Of a stretch of 64,000 nt of DNA, positions 57,343-64,000 are shown in pieces. Every line of letters begins with the position of its first letter. Positions within the stretch are counted from its first letter, which is position 1. Both the position numbers and the translations under genes were made by a program. The notes under the pieces were generated by a model. It searched no databases. It was not told the DNA's origin and saw only the letters and a program-made list of their open reading frames with translations. The DNA comes from Rossellomorea sp036867415 (GTDB taxonomy: Bacteria; Bacillota; Bacilli; Bacillales; Bacillaceae_B): assembly GCF_036867415.1 (NCBI RefSeq), contig NZ_JBAJHU010000001.1, forward strand, positions 62,001 to 126,000, read 5' to 3'.

Positions 57343-58867
57343 CGTGATGATTGTGGATGATGAACCGATCATCCGCTTCGGTCTGAAATCCTCCATCGAC
57401 TGGGAGGATAAAGACCTTCACTTGATCGGTGATTTTTCAAATGGAAAACAAGCACTGGAAGCAATGGAACGAACCGGCCATGTTGATATCCTGATAACCG
57501 ATATCAAGATGCCTGTAATGGATGGCATCACCTTAATGAAGAAGGCACTTCAACTGAATCCCAGGCTGAAAGTGGTGCTGGTCAGCAGCTACAACGAATT
57601 TGAATATGTCAGGGAAGGCCTTACGCATGGAGCGGTCGATTATATATTGAAACAGACCCTTGAACCACATCAATTCGCTAAGACCATCCATAAATGCATC
57701 GACAAAATCCTCGAGGAGGAAAAAGTAACGGAGCAGCTTGACCATGCGGAACAGACCAATAGAATCAACGAAAGGCGGCGGACGGAACAAGCGATCAAGA
57801 GGATCCTTCTGAGAAAAGATCACACTATGGCATCCCCGCAAAGGATTGACTCCCTTCACATGCCCCAGCTTTTACTGCTTGGGAGCATTAAGGATCTTGA
57901 TCGACTTCAAGATGAATTTGGGTTCCTTTATAAAAATTTGATCATCGAAGAAATTCAAGAGCGTTTCTACAGGGAGACGGAAGAAGGATATTGTTTTCCG
58001 ATAGGTGAAAAAGAGCTGATTTTCTTTCTGGAAAATACGGAAGACCCCCGTGGAACCGTCCATACGTTGAAGAGGAGGATTGAAAAGGAGACGGCGCTGA
58101 AACTGGTGTTCAGCTATACAGTCGTTTCAGATCCGGAAAAATTGGTCGAGGGATATCATCATGCGTCCCTGGCAGCTCAGCACTACTTCTTTCAACGTGA
58201 TACGGAGATTTTTTCCTATGAAAGAGGAAAGGAAATGACTCAGGATCCACTGAGTCCCGAAGAGATAAATGCTCACATTCATGGGGAAGAATCTCTTGAG
58301 AAGTTCCTGGGCATGAGGATTGCACACTGGCAGGAAGAAGGCATGAACCCTGACAATGTTAAGAAGGAAGCAGGCAATATCCTGAAGGCCCTTTACTGGA
58401 ACAAGGTCGAAATGGGCATTTTCATGAACTATATGTCAAGAATGGATTCTTCCGAGACACTGGAGGAATTGACGGGACTCTTTCATGAAGCAAAGCATGA
58501 ATGTGAGATCTTTCTGGAATCGGAAAGCAAGCATCCACATACGGATAATGAGCTGCTGGATAAGGCACTGGTGTATATCCATGATCACTTTACGCAAGAG
58601 ATGACGCTTCAGCACGTCGCCGATCATATTCATATCAGCAGGAATTACTTCAGCATTTTATTCAAGCGCTTCATGAAGATCAATTTCATTGATTACGTCA
58701 TAGGTTTGCGAATCAATAAAGCAAAGGAACTCCTGAGCCGCACATCATGGAAGGTCTATGAAGTAGCCGGTGAATCAGGCTTCAATGATGTGAAATACTT
58801 CAGCAAACTATTCAAGAAACTCACCGGACTTTCGCCGGGGGATTACAGGGCGGAGCATCATAAATAG
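57335..58867 (+). CDS. YesN-type response regulator with AraC DNA-binding domain
   Basis: 510 residues from GTG 57335 (MYNVMIVDDEPII), preferred to GTG 57326 because GGGGGTGA is suitably placed. Receiver (1-120) with Asp in ILITDIKMPVMDG, Ser/Thr in VLVSSYNEF and Lys in YILKQTLEP. A long middle region (120-400) precedes two AraC helix-turn-helix motifs (LQHVADHIHISRNYFSILFK and VYEVAGESGFNDVKYFSKLFKKLTGLSP). It likely activates SBP/permease/dextranase transcription. It is followed after 21 bases by SBP 2. Confidence 0.92.
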   Translation: MYNVMIVDDEPIIRFGLKSSIDWEDKDLHLIGDFSNGKQALEAMERTGHVDILITDIKMPVMDGITLMKKALQLNPRLKVVLVSSYNEFEYVREGLTHGAVDYILKQTLEPHQFAKTIHKCIDKILEEEKVTEQLDHAEQTNRINERRRTEQAIKRILLRKDHTMASPQRIDSLHMPQLLLLGSIKDLDRLQDEFGFLYKNLIIEEIQERFYRETEEGYCFPIGEKELIFFLENTEDPRGTVHTLKRRIEKETALKLVFSYTVVSDPEKLVEGYHHASLAAQHYFFQRDTEIFSYERGKEMTQDPLSPEEINAHIHGEESLEKFLGMRIAHWQEEGMNPDNVKKEAGNILKALYWNKVEMGIFMNYMSRMDSSETLEELTGLFHEAKHECEIFLESESKHPHTDNELLDKALVYIHDHFTQEMTLQHVADHIHISRNYFSILFKRFMKINFIDYVIGLRINKAKELLSRTSWKVYEVAGESGFNDVKYFSKLFKKLTGLSPGDYRAEHHK

Positions 58868-58888
58868 ATAAGGAAAGGGATTTCTCAT

Positions 58889-60151
58889 ATGATTCGATTC
58901 CGGACAACCATCATACTCATCCTGTTGCTGATATTGAGCGCTTGCGGAAATCAACATATCATCGACGATTCAAAGAATCTGGCATTACCTGATGAAAACA
59001 GTGTGGAAAAGATCGAGATCTGGCACACCTACAGCGATGAAGAAACGAGAATCTTTGAGAAAGAGATCATTCCATTATTCGAAGAGGAACATCCGGGGAT
59101 CGATGTCAAATCCGTCAGGCAGCCGCACAGCAAACAGCTGATGTCAGCGCTTATTTCGCGTGCTTCTGTCAACCGTACACCCGATGTCGTCAGGATGGAT
59201 ATTACGTGGATGCCTAAATTTGTACACCTGGATTTACTCTATCCCATAAGTGAATTTGATGACTTTGATCTGGTGAAGACGAGATTCCTTCAGAATCCCC
59301 TTGAGTCGAATCGATTCGGAGAAACGTATTACGGTTTACCCCTGAACACAAATACGAAAGCAGCGATTTACAACAGAGAAGCGGTAGAGGAGCTGAACCT
59401 GGATCATCTTCCCAAAACGATGGATGAATTGATTCGGATCGTGAAGGATAACAATCTGAAAATCGGAATCAGTGACATCTCCCCCTGGAACAGCCTCCCC
59501 TATTTTTACGGATTGGGCGGGAAGGTGATGAATGAGGATTATACGAAGGCAAGCGGTTATCTGGACAGCAAGGAGAGCATTTCAGCCGTCAGGGAGTTGT
59601 TGGATCTCTATCAAAACGGATCCATCCCGCCCGAGGTGCTCAGCGGATATGCGGAGACGTGGCAGAATGTCAGTTCCGGGGATTATTTCATGATTGATGA
59701 AGGGCCATGGTTCTACAGCGTGAGGTCAGAAAACGACTTGGATCTTGTAAAACAACAAACGATTTCAGGCGTGTTTCCGAGTAACGGGGAGCAGCGGTCG
59801 ATCCTGGGCGGGGAGAATGCGGTCATCACAAAAGGGACGAAACATCCTGAAGCATCGTGGACGTTCATCAAATGGATGACCACAGAAGAACCGCAGGGCC
59901 TTCTGTTAAAAGCAGGCTTGCTCCCAACGAATAAACGAGTGGAAATTGAAAGTATTGCGGAAGAATATCCTTACTATAAAAGTTATATCGAAAGCATCGA
60001 CCAAGCCTTCCTAAGGCCGCCGGTGCCGCAGTGGGAGGAAATCAACACCATCCTCACAAATGCCTTCAGGAACATTTTCAGCGGTGAAGTAAGTGTAGAA
60101 GAGGGACTAAAGAAAGCGGCGGCTGATATAGACCGTCAGCTATCATCATAG
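58889..60151 (+). CDS. sugar ABC substrate-binding lipoprotein (SBP 2)
   Basis: 420 residues with a lipobox (LSACG). A clear paralogue of SBP 1: shared WHTYSDEE, PLFEEEHPGIDVKS, RMDI(V/T)W, YYGLPLNTNTKAAIYNRE, PKTMDEL, DEGPWFYSV and MTTEEPQGLLLKAGLLPTNK. It is encoded apart from the permeases, directly after the YesMN genes and before the glucosidase. It may be a second transport protein with another chain-length preference, or a dedicated sensor partner for the kinase; the sequence cannot decide. Confidence 0.9.
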   Translation: MIRFRTTIILILLLILSACGNQHIIDDSKNLALPDENSVEKIEIWHTYSDEETRIFEKEIIPLFEEEHPGIDVKSVRQPHSKQLMSALISRASVNRTPDVVRMDITWMPKFVHLDLLYPISEFDDFDLVKTRFLQNPLESNRFGETYYGLPLNTNTKAAIYNREAVEELNLDHLPKTMDELIRIVKDNNLKIGISDISPWNSLPYFYGLGGKVMNEDYTKASGYLDSKESISAVRELLDLYQNGSIPPEVLSGYAETWQNVSSGDYFMIDEGPWFYSVRSENDLDLVKQQTISGVFPSNGEQRSILGGENAVITKGTKHPEASWTFIKWMTTEEPQGLLLKAGLLPTNKRVEIESIAEEYPYYKSYIESIDQAFLRPPVPQWEEINTILTNAFRNIFSGEVSVEEGLKKAAADIDRQLSS

Positions 60152-60165
60152 AAAGGAAGATAGAA

Positions 60166-61845
60166 ATGGAGAAGAAATGGTGGAAAGAAAGTGTCGTCTA
60201 TCAAATTTATCCGAGAAGCTTTAAAGACAGCAACGGAGACGGGATCGGTGATTTGCAAGGGATCATAGGTAAGCTGGATTATTTAAACGAATTGGGGGTC
60301 GGTGTGATCTGGCTGTCCCCTGTCTATGAATCTCCCAATGATGATAACGGCTATGATATCAGCGACTATAAAGCAATCATGGATGAATTTGGCACGATGG
60401 AAGACTGGGAAGAATTATTGGGGGGTCTGCATCGCAGAGGGATGAAGCTGATGATGGATCTTGTGGTCAATCATTCATCTGACGAACACGCATGGTTCAT
60501 TGAATCCAGGAAATCGAAAGACAATCCTTATAGGGATTATTACATATGGCGTCCCGGCAAAGACGGAAATGAACCGAATAACTGGACGTCTTTCTTCAGC
60601 GGATCGGCATGGCAGTATGAGGAGGAAACAGACGAATACTTCCTGCACCTTTTCAGCAAAAAGCAGCCTGACCTTAACTGGGAAAACCCTGTACTTAGAA
60701 ATGAAATCTACGACATGATGAAGTGGTGGCTGGATAAAGGGGTCGACGGATTCAGGATGGATGTGATCAACCTGATCTCCAAAGAGGACGGCCTCCCGAG
60801 TACACCCGGCAGAAAGAAATATGACTGGGGCGGGGATTATTTCATGAACGGACCCCGTGTACATGAATATTTGCAAGAAATGAACAAGGAAGTGCTCTCG
60901 AAGTACGACATGATGACAGTCGGGGAATGCCCTGGAGCGTCCCCTCAGGATGCTGCCCGGTATGCCAATGAAGAAGGCACCGAGCTGAACATGATCTTTA
61001 CTTTTGAACATATGGACCTGGATTCCGGTCCTGGCGGGAAATGGGACGTCAAGGATTGGACGCTGGCCGATCTGAAGGATGTGATGACCAAATGGCAGAA
61101 GGATCTTGAGGGTAGAGGATGGAACAGTCTGTACCTCAACAATCACGATCAGCCAAGGATGGTCTCGAGATTCGGGAACGACAAGGAATACCGCGTGGAA
61201 TCAGCGAAGATGCTTGCCACCTTCCTTCATATGATGCAGGGGACGCCTTACATCTATCAGGGTGAAGAGTTGGGCATGACTAATGTGAAATTCGACTCCC
61301 TTGAAGAGTACAACGATATTGAGATTCATAATATGTACCGTGAAAAAGTGACGGAAGGAGGAGAGGACCACGCCAAGGTCATGGAAGCCATCTATCGTAA
61401 AGGGCGGGACAACGCAAGGACACCGATGCAGTGGGATGACAGTGAACATGCCGGGTTCACGACCGGTACGCCGTGGCTGAAAGTCAATCCAAACTATAAG
61501 GAAATCAATGCGGAGAATGCGTTGAAAGACTCGTCATCCATTTTTTACTACTACAAGGAATTGAACCGCCTACGCAAGGAGCACGATATCATCGTCTATG
61601 GTACGTATGATCTTATCCTTGAAAATGATCCACAGATCTACGCCTACACACGTTCCTTAGGTGAAGAGAAGCTGGTCATCATGTGCAACTTCACGGAGGA
61701 AAATGCGGCATTTACATTACCTGAAGAGATTCAGTATGAATCGGCTTCTCTCATGATCCGCAATTATGAGGAAGGTACGGAGGAAGATTGTTTAGAAGAG
61801 CTTCAATTGAGACCTTTTGAAGCGAGAGTCTATAAATTAAAGTAA
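60166..61845 (+). CDS. GH13 alpha-1,6-glucosidase (oligo-1,6-glucosidase/dextran glucosidase)
   Basis: 559 residues, no signal peptide, cytosolic. GH13_31 motifs: ESVVYQIYPRSFKDSNGDG, DLVVNHSS (region I), GFRMDVIN (region II, nucleophile Asp), a region III acid/base Glu in TVGECPG and YLNNHDQPR (region IV). Val after the nucleophile Asp is the residue known to favour alpha-1,6 over alpha-1,4 linkages, which matches the dextran context. The C-terminal beta domain ends RPFEARVYKL. It hydrolyses imported isomaltooligosaccharides to glucose and is the last gene before a terminator. Confidence 0.93.
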   Translation: MEKKWWKESVVYQIYPRSFKDSNGDGIGDLQGIIGKLDYLNELGVGVIWLSPVYESPNDDNGYDISDYKAIMDEFGTMEDWEELLGGLHRRGMKLMMDLVVNHSSDEHAWFIESRKSKDNPYRDYYIWRPGKDGNEPNNWTSFFSGSAWQYEEETDEYFLHLFSKKQPDLNWENPVLRNEIYDMMKWWLDKGVDGFRMDVINLISKEDGLPSTPGRKKYDWGGDYFMNGPRVHEYLQEMNKEVLSKYDMMTVGECPGASPQDAARYANEEGTELNMIFTFEHMDLDSGPGGKWDVKDWTLADLKDVMTKWQKDLEGRGWNSLYLNNHDQPRMVSRFGNDKEYRVESAKMLATFLHMMQGTPYIYQGEELGMTNVKFDSLEEYNDIEIHNMYREKVTEGGEDHAKVMEAIYRKGRDNARTPMQWDDSEHAGFTTGTPWLKVNPNYKEINAENALKDSSSIFYYYKELNRLRKEHDIIVYGTYDLILENDPQIYAYTRSLGEEKLVIMCNFTEENAAFTLPEEIQYESASLMIRNYEEGTEEDCLEELQLRPFEARVYKLK

Positions 61846-61910
61846 ATGGAGTAAAAAGCAGGGCAGGTAACGGGTTCTGTATTCGAGTACAATACTAAAA
61901 ATCACACATA

Positions 61911-61952
61911 AAAAGGAGTGCAAAATCGCAAAGATTTTGGCACTCCTTTTTC
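61911..61952 (+). terminator. terminator of the dextran locus
   Basis: AAAGGAGTGC plus AAAATC pairs with GATTTT plus GGCACTCCTTT, and five T follow. The rest of 61953-62317 holds no gene. Confidence 0.93.
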
Positions 61953-62317
61953 TTGATTTAACTGCGTTTATGCCAATAAAGCTGCTTAATTTGTAATGTA
62001 AAATATATACCCTGAAATTGCAAATGACAGAACTTTCTGTTCTCTAAATTTTGTGGTACGATTTCTAATACACTTTAAGGCACAAAAACAAAGTAACTAA
62101 GGGTAGTATGTATGATGACATACAAAGACAGAACCTTCAATTAACTAGCAGCTTAATGGAATAATATGAAACATACATAATCCGGTATCCGTATAATTAA
62201 CGTGTGAATTCATTTATAAGATTGGGGTACGATTTTTACAATGGTTTATTTTTAATAAAAAGGAAAACGACAAATTTTGTAGAATTATAGTAGAATTATA
62301 GTAGCAGTAAAAAATGA

Positions 62318-62329
62318 GGAAACGTTTCC
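62318..62329. promoter_or_regulatory. LacI-type operator 1 (autoregulatory)
   Basis: Perfect palindrome GGAAACGTTTCC, 18 bases before the regulator's start at 62347, in its 5' leader. It supports the shorter start. Confidence 0.85.
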
Positions 62330-62346
62330 ACAAGGATGTGTCAGTA

Positions 62347-63402
62347 ATGGTAACAATAAAGGAAGTTGCAAAAGAAGCGCATGTTTCAATCTCCACTGTA
62401 TCAAGAGTACTTAATAAGAGCGGATATACAAGTGAAAAAACGAAAGAAAAGGTTCTGAATGCAGTAAAGAAACTTAACTACCAAGGAAGTCTGGTAGCTG
62501 CTGCAATGAAGAAGAAACAGACATTAACTCTTGGTTTAATCATACCTGATATAAAGAATATTTTTTATTCAGATCTGACTAGAACAGTAGAAGATCGAGC
62601 AAATAGTCATGGGTTTAACATTTTTTTATGTAATACTGATAACAATTTACAGAAAGAAGCAGAGTATATACACCTATTGATTGCTAAGGGAGTCGATGGA
62701 ATCATCTTTTCATCTCCAGAGGTTGATGATGGAAATATAAAAGAATTGAAGGAAAGATATCCTGAACTTCCAATTGTCATAATGGGAGGGAAATTCCCGA
62801 AATTAATTCTTAATGAAATCGTAGTTGATAATGTTGACGGAGCATTTAAAGCAATGAGGCATCTTTTGGATTTAGGGCATCAGGATATTGCTTTTATCGG
62901 TGGGGATCTTGAATCTTACGCATCAATCGAAAGGCACCAGGGCTACAAGTTGGCATTGAGCGAACGAGGGATTCCCATAAATGAGAATTATGTGATTTTC
63001 GACAAGTTCTATATTGACAGCGGGTATAAAAATGCGATGACATTATTACAAAAAAAGGATAGACCTACGGCCATCTTTGCGGTCAGTGACAGTGTTGCTG
63101 TAGGTGTCTACAAAGCTGCAAGGGAGCTGAATATAAGAATCCCAGAAGATTTATCAGTTGTTGGGTTTGATGATTCTCAATATGCACAAATTTTGTCTCC
63201 TATGCTTACGACTATTCGTACACCTATAAAAGAAATGGGTCAAAGGGCTATAGAAATCATGGTTAAAACGATTAAAGAAAAGCAGATCATTAAAGAAACC
63301 GTCCTCTTTTATCCAACACTTATTGAAAGGGAGTCAACGATGGCGATCGAAGCAGGAAATCCAAAAAAGATGACTAAAAAAAGCATTGATAACACTAACT
63401 GA
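62347..63402 (+). CDS. LacI-family transcriptional regulator
   Basis: 351 residues from ATG 62347 (MVTIKEVAKEAHVSISTVSRVLN), which is the standard LacI start; the ATG at 62314 would translate the operator. Helix-turn-helix and hinge (1-60) are followed by a periplasmic-binding-type ligand domain (LGLIIPDIKNIFYSDLTR, GVDGIIFSSPEVDD, HLLDLGHQDIAFIGGD, RPTAIFAVSDSVAVGVYKAA, IPEDLSVVGFDDSQYAQIL). Operators of the (T)GGAAACGTTTCC(A) type lie before it, after it and before the next gene. It therefore represses itself and the operon that starts with the MBL-fold gene. The effector is unknown and probably a sugar or derivative. Confidence 0.92.
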   Translation: MVTIKEVAKEAHVSISTVSRVLNKSGYTSEKTKEKVLNAVKKLNYQGSLVAAAMKKKQTLTLGLIIPDIKNIFYSDLTRTVEDRANSHGFNIFLCNTDNNLQKEAEYIHLLIAKGVDGIIFSSPEVDDGNIKELKERYPELPIVIMGGKFPKLILNEIVVDNVDGAFKAMRHLLDLGHQDIAFIGGDLESYASIERHQGYKLALSERGIPINENYVIFDKFYIDSGYKNAMTLLQKKDRPTAIFAVSDSVAVGVYKAARELNIRIPEDLSVVGFDDSQYAQILSPMLTTIRTPIKEMGQRAIEIMVKTIKEKQIIKETVLFYPTLIERESTMAIEAGNPKKMTKKSIDNTN

Positions 63403-63435
63403 ATTAATATAATTTTATAAATTTTCAAAAAATGA

Positions 63436-63464
63436 TTGAAAATGGTTTGCCGAGTATGTATAAT
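63436..63464 (+). promoter_or_regulatory. sigma-A promoter of the MBL-fold operon
   Basis: TTGAAA (63436-63441), 17-base spacer, perfect TATAAT (63459-63464). The start of transcription, near 63471, lies about 8 bases before the operator at 63479. Confidence 0.8.
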
Positions 63465-63515
63465 TTGGTTTAAATAAGTGGAAACGTTTCCATCTATTTA
63501 AACCAAATTTTTTTT
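63462..63515 (+). terminator. terminator with LacI operator 2 at its apex
   Basis: AATTTGGTTTAAATA (63462-63476) pairs perfectly with TATTTAAACCAAATT (63495-63509), followed by eight T. The 18-base apex contains the perfect operator TGGAAACGTTTCCA (63479-63492), itself able to pair. It ends read-through from the lacI-type gene and serves as operator for the promoter just upstream. Confidence 0.85.
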
Positions 63516-63669
63516 GAGAAGTTGATTATTCATAAAAACATCAGTGATTATGCGCCAATAATCAACTTTAAACTAAACCTCTTAAGTCTATATATCTTCA
63601 AGAAGCTCTGCCTATAAGCTTTTCTTTATCCTGAGCGATTAAATTTCATAGGTTGGAGGGAGTCTTCCT

Positions 63670-63683
63670 TGGAAACGTTTCCA
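63670..63683. promoter_or_regulatory. LacI-type operator 3
   Basis: Perfect palindrome TGGAAACGTTTCCA, 191 bp (centre to centre) from operator 2 and 37 bases before the MBL-fold start; a second contact for looping or a roadblock. Confidence 0.85.
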
Positions 63684-63719
63684 GAAATAGTGAAATATCT
63701 GCAGTGAAAGGAGATTGTC

Positions 63720-64000
63720 ATGTTCGATTACAACATATTTATTCAAGGGTTCCCCGGAAAGTCATCAACCCATGGGGGGTTAGGATGGAGTAGCATCACC
63801 TTATTATCCCGCAATGATCAGCACATGATCATTGATGTCGGCAGTTTCGGTGTCAGACCTTTAATATTAGATAAGCTCGAAGCCAAAGGTTTATCTCCAA
63901 GTGACATCTCCATGGTTTTATTGACACATACGCATTGGGATCATTGTGTGAATTGGACGTTGTTTCCTAACGCGACCATCGTAGTGGGGGCAACGGATAT
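63720..64000 (+). CDS. metallo-beta-lactamase-fold hydrolase (3' end outside window)
   Basis: 93 complete codons are present from ATG 63720 (AAAGGAGA five bases upstream); the gene runs off the window. MIIDVGSFGVRP and the zinc motif HTHWDH (in VLLTHTHWDHCVNWT) identify the fold. Members next to LacI regulators are often sugar-lactone or phospho-sugar hydrolases, but nothing here fixes the substrate. It is presumably the first gene of a LacI-repressed catabolic operon continuing to the right. Confidence 0.85.
   Translation, partial: MFDYNIFIQGFPGKSSTHGGLGWSSITLLSRNDQHMIIDVGSFGVRPLILDKLEAKGLSPSDISMVLLTHTHWDHCVNWTLFPNATIVVGATD

Noticed and set aside
1..64000. tRNA or rRNA genes
   Set aside because: No cloverleaf with a TTCGAATC/GGTTCGA-type T-arm and CCA-compatible acceptor stem, and no rRNA signature, was recognised on either strand.

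Overview
The window reads as a chromosomal segment of an endospore-forming member of the Bacillaceae, with moderate GC, strong AGGAGG-type ribosome binding sites and sigma-A promoters. The evidence is a gerA-type germination operon, a gamma-SASP-like small protein, a tyrosine T-box, a SAM-I (S-box) riboswitch, a PhoD/PhoX-TatA/TatC cluster, a CYP152 P450 and an RsbR-type STAS protein. The genus (Rossellomorea/Bacillus-like) is only a guess. I see no rRNA, tRNA, CRISPR array, prophage or complete insertion sequence.

Layout. 0-5.4 kb: the 3' end of a class I fructose-bisphosphate aldolase gene, an orphan MraY paralogue, a GNAT acetyltransferase, a frameshifted small gene, a palindrome-rich repeat block and T-box-controlled tyrS. 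5.4-6.9 kb: a DUF4062 (TIR-like) protein coupled to a 54-residue protein. 7-11.4 kb: a leftward phoD-tatC-phoX-tatA operon behind PhoP boxes. 12.5-14.9 kb: a frameshifted merR-type regulator facing an intact zinc alcohol dehydrogenase, with both operators kept, then a sugar O-acetyltransferase. 15-20.3 kb: a VOC protein and a GntR-controlled dehydrogenase/four-carbon-sugar-acid kinase/GntP permease operon with three operators on a 21-bp period. 20.4-25 kb: a SASP-like gene, then a six-gene membrane/ABC/two-component operon resembling HrtAB-HssRS. 25.2-28 kb: S-box-controlled hom and lysC.

28-38 kb: mostly single genes (DinB-like, RsbR-like, a 50-aa protein, CYP152 P450, a phosphodiesterase lipoprotein, a cupredoxin, a membrane protein, a GSDH-type propeller, a LysE exporter) and a MITE-like element. 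38-42.2 kb: gerA-gerC-gerB. 42.2-50.4 kb: accessory-looking, with a 21-bp tandem array, a second 50-aa protein, a second MITE copy beside a gene fragment, two different restriction-like nucleases, VOC paralogues, a Cys-rich peptide ORF and repeated hairpins.

50.5-61.8 kb: a coherent dextran/isomaltooligosaccharide locus. It has a substrate-binding lipoprotein, two permeases, a GH66 dextranase lipoprotein, a YesM/YesN two-component system, a second substrate-binding lipoprotein and a GH13 alpha-1,6-glucosidase. No transport ATPase is present, so a shared MsmX-type ATPase is presumably used. 62.3 kb to the end: a LacI-family regulator with three perfect operators and the start of a metallo-beta-lactamase-fold gene.

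The least explained signals are non-coding. They are two related four-palindrome blocks (3.5 and 50.1 kb), two unrelated intergenic arrays with a 21-bp period (12.2 and 42.4 kb), the MITE-like pair, and a repressor operator set at the apex of a transcription terminator (63.5 kb).
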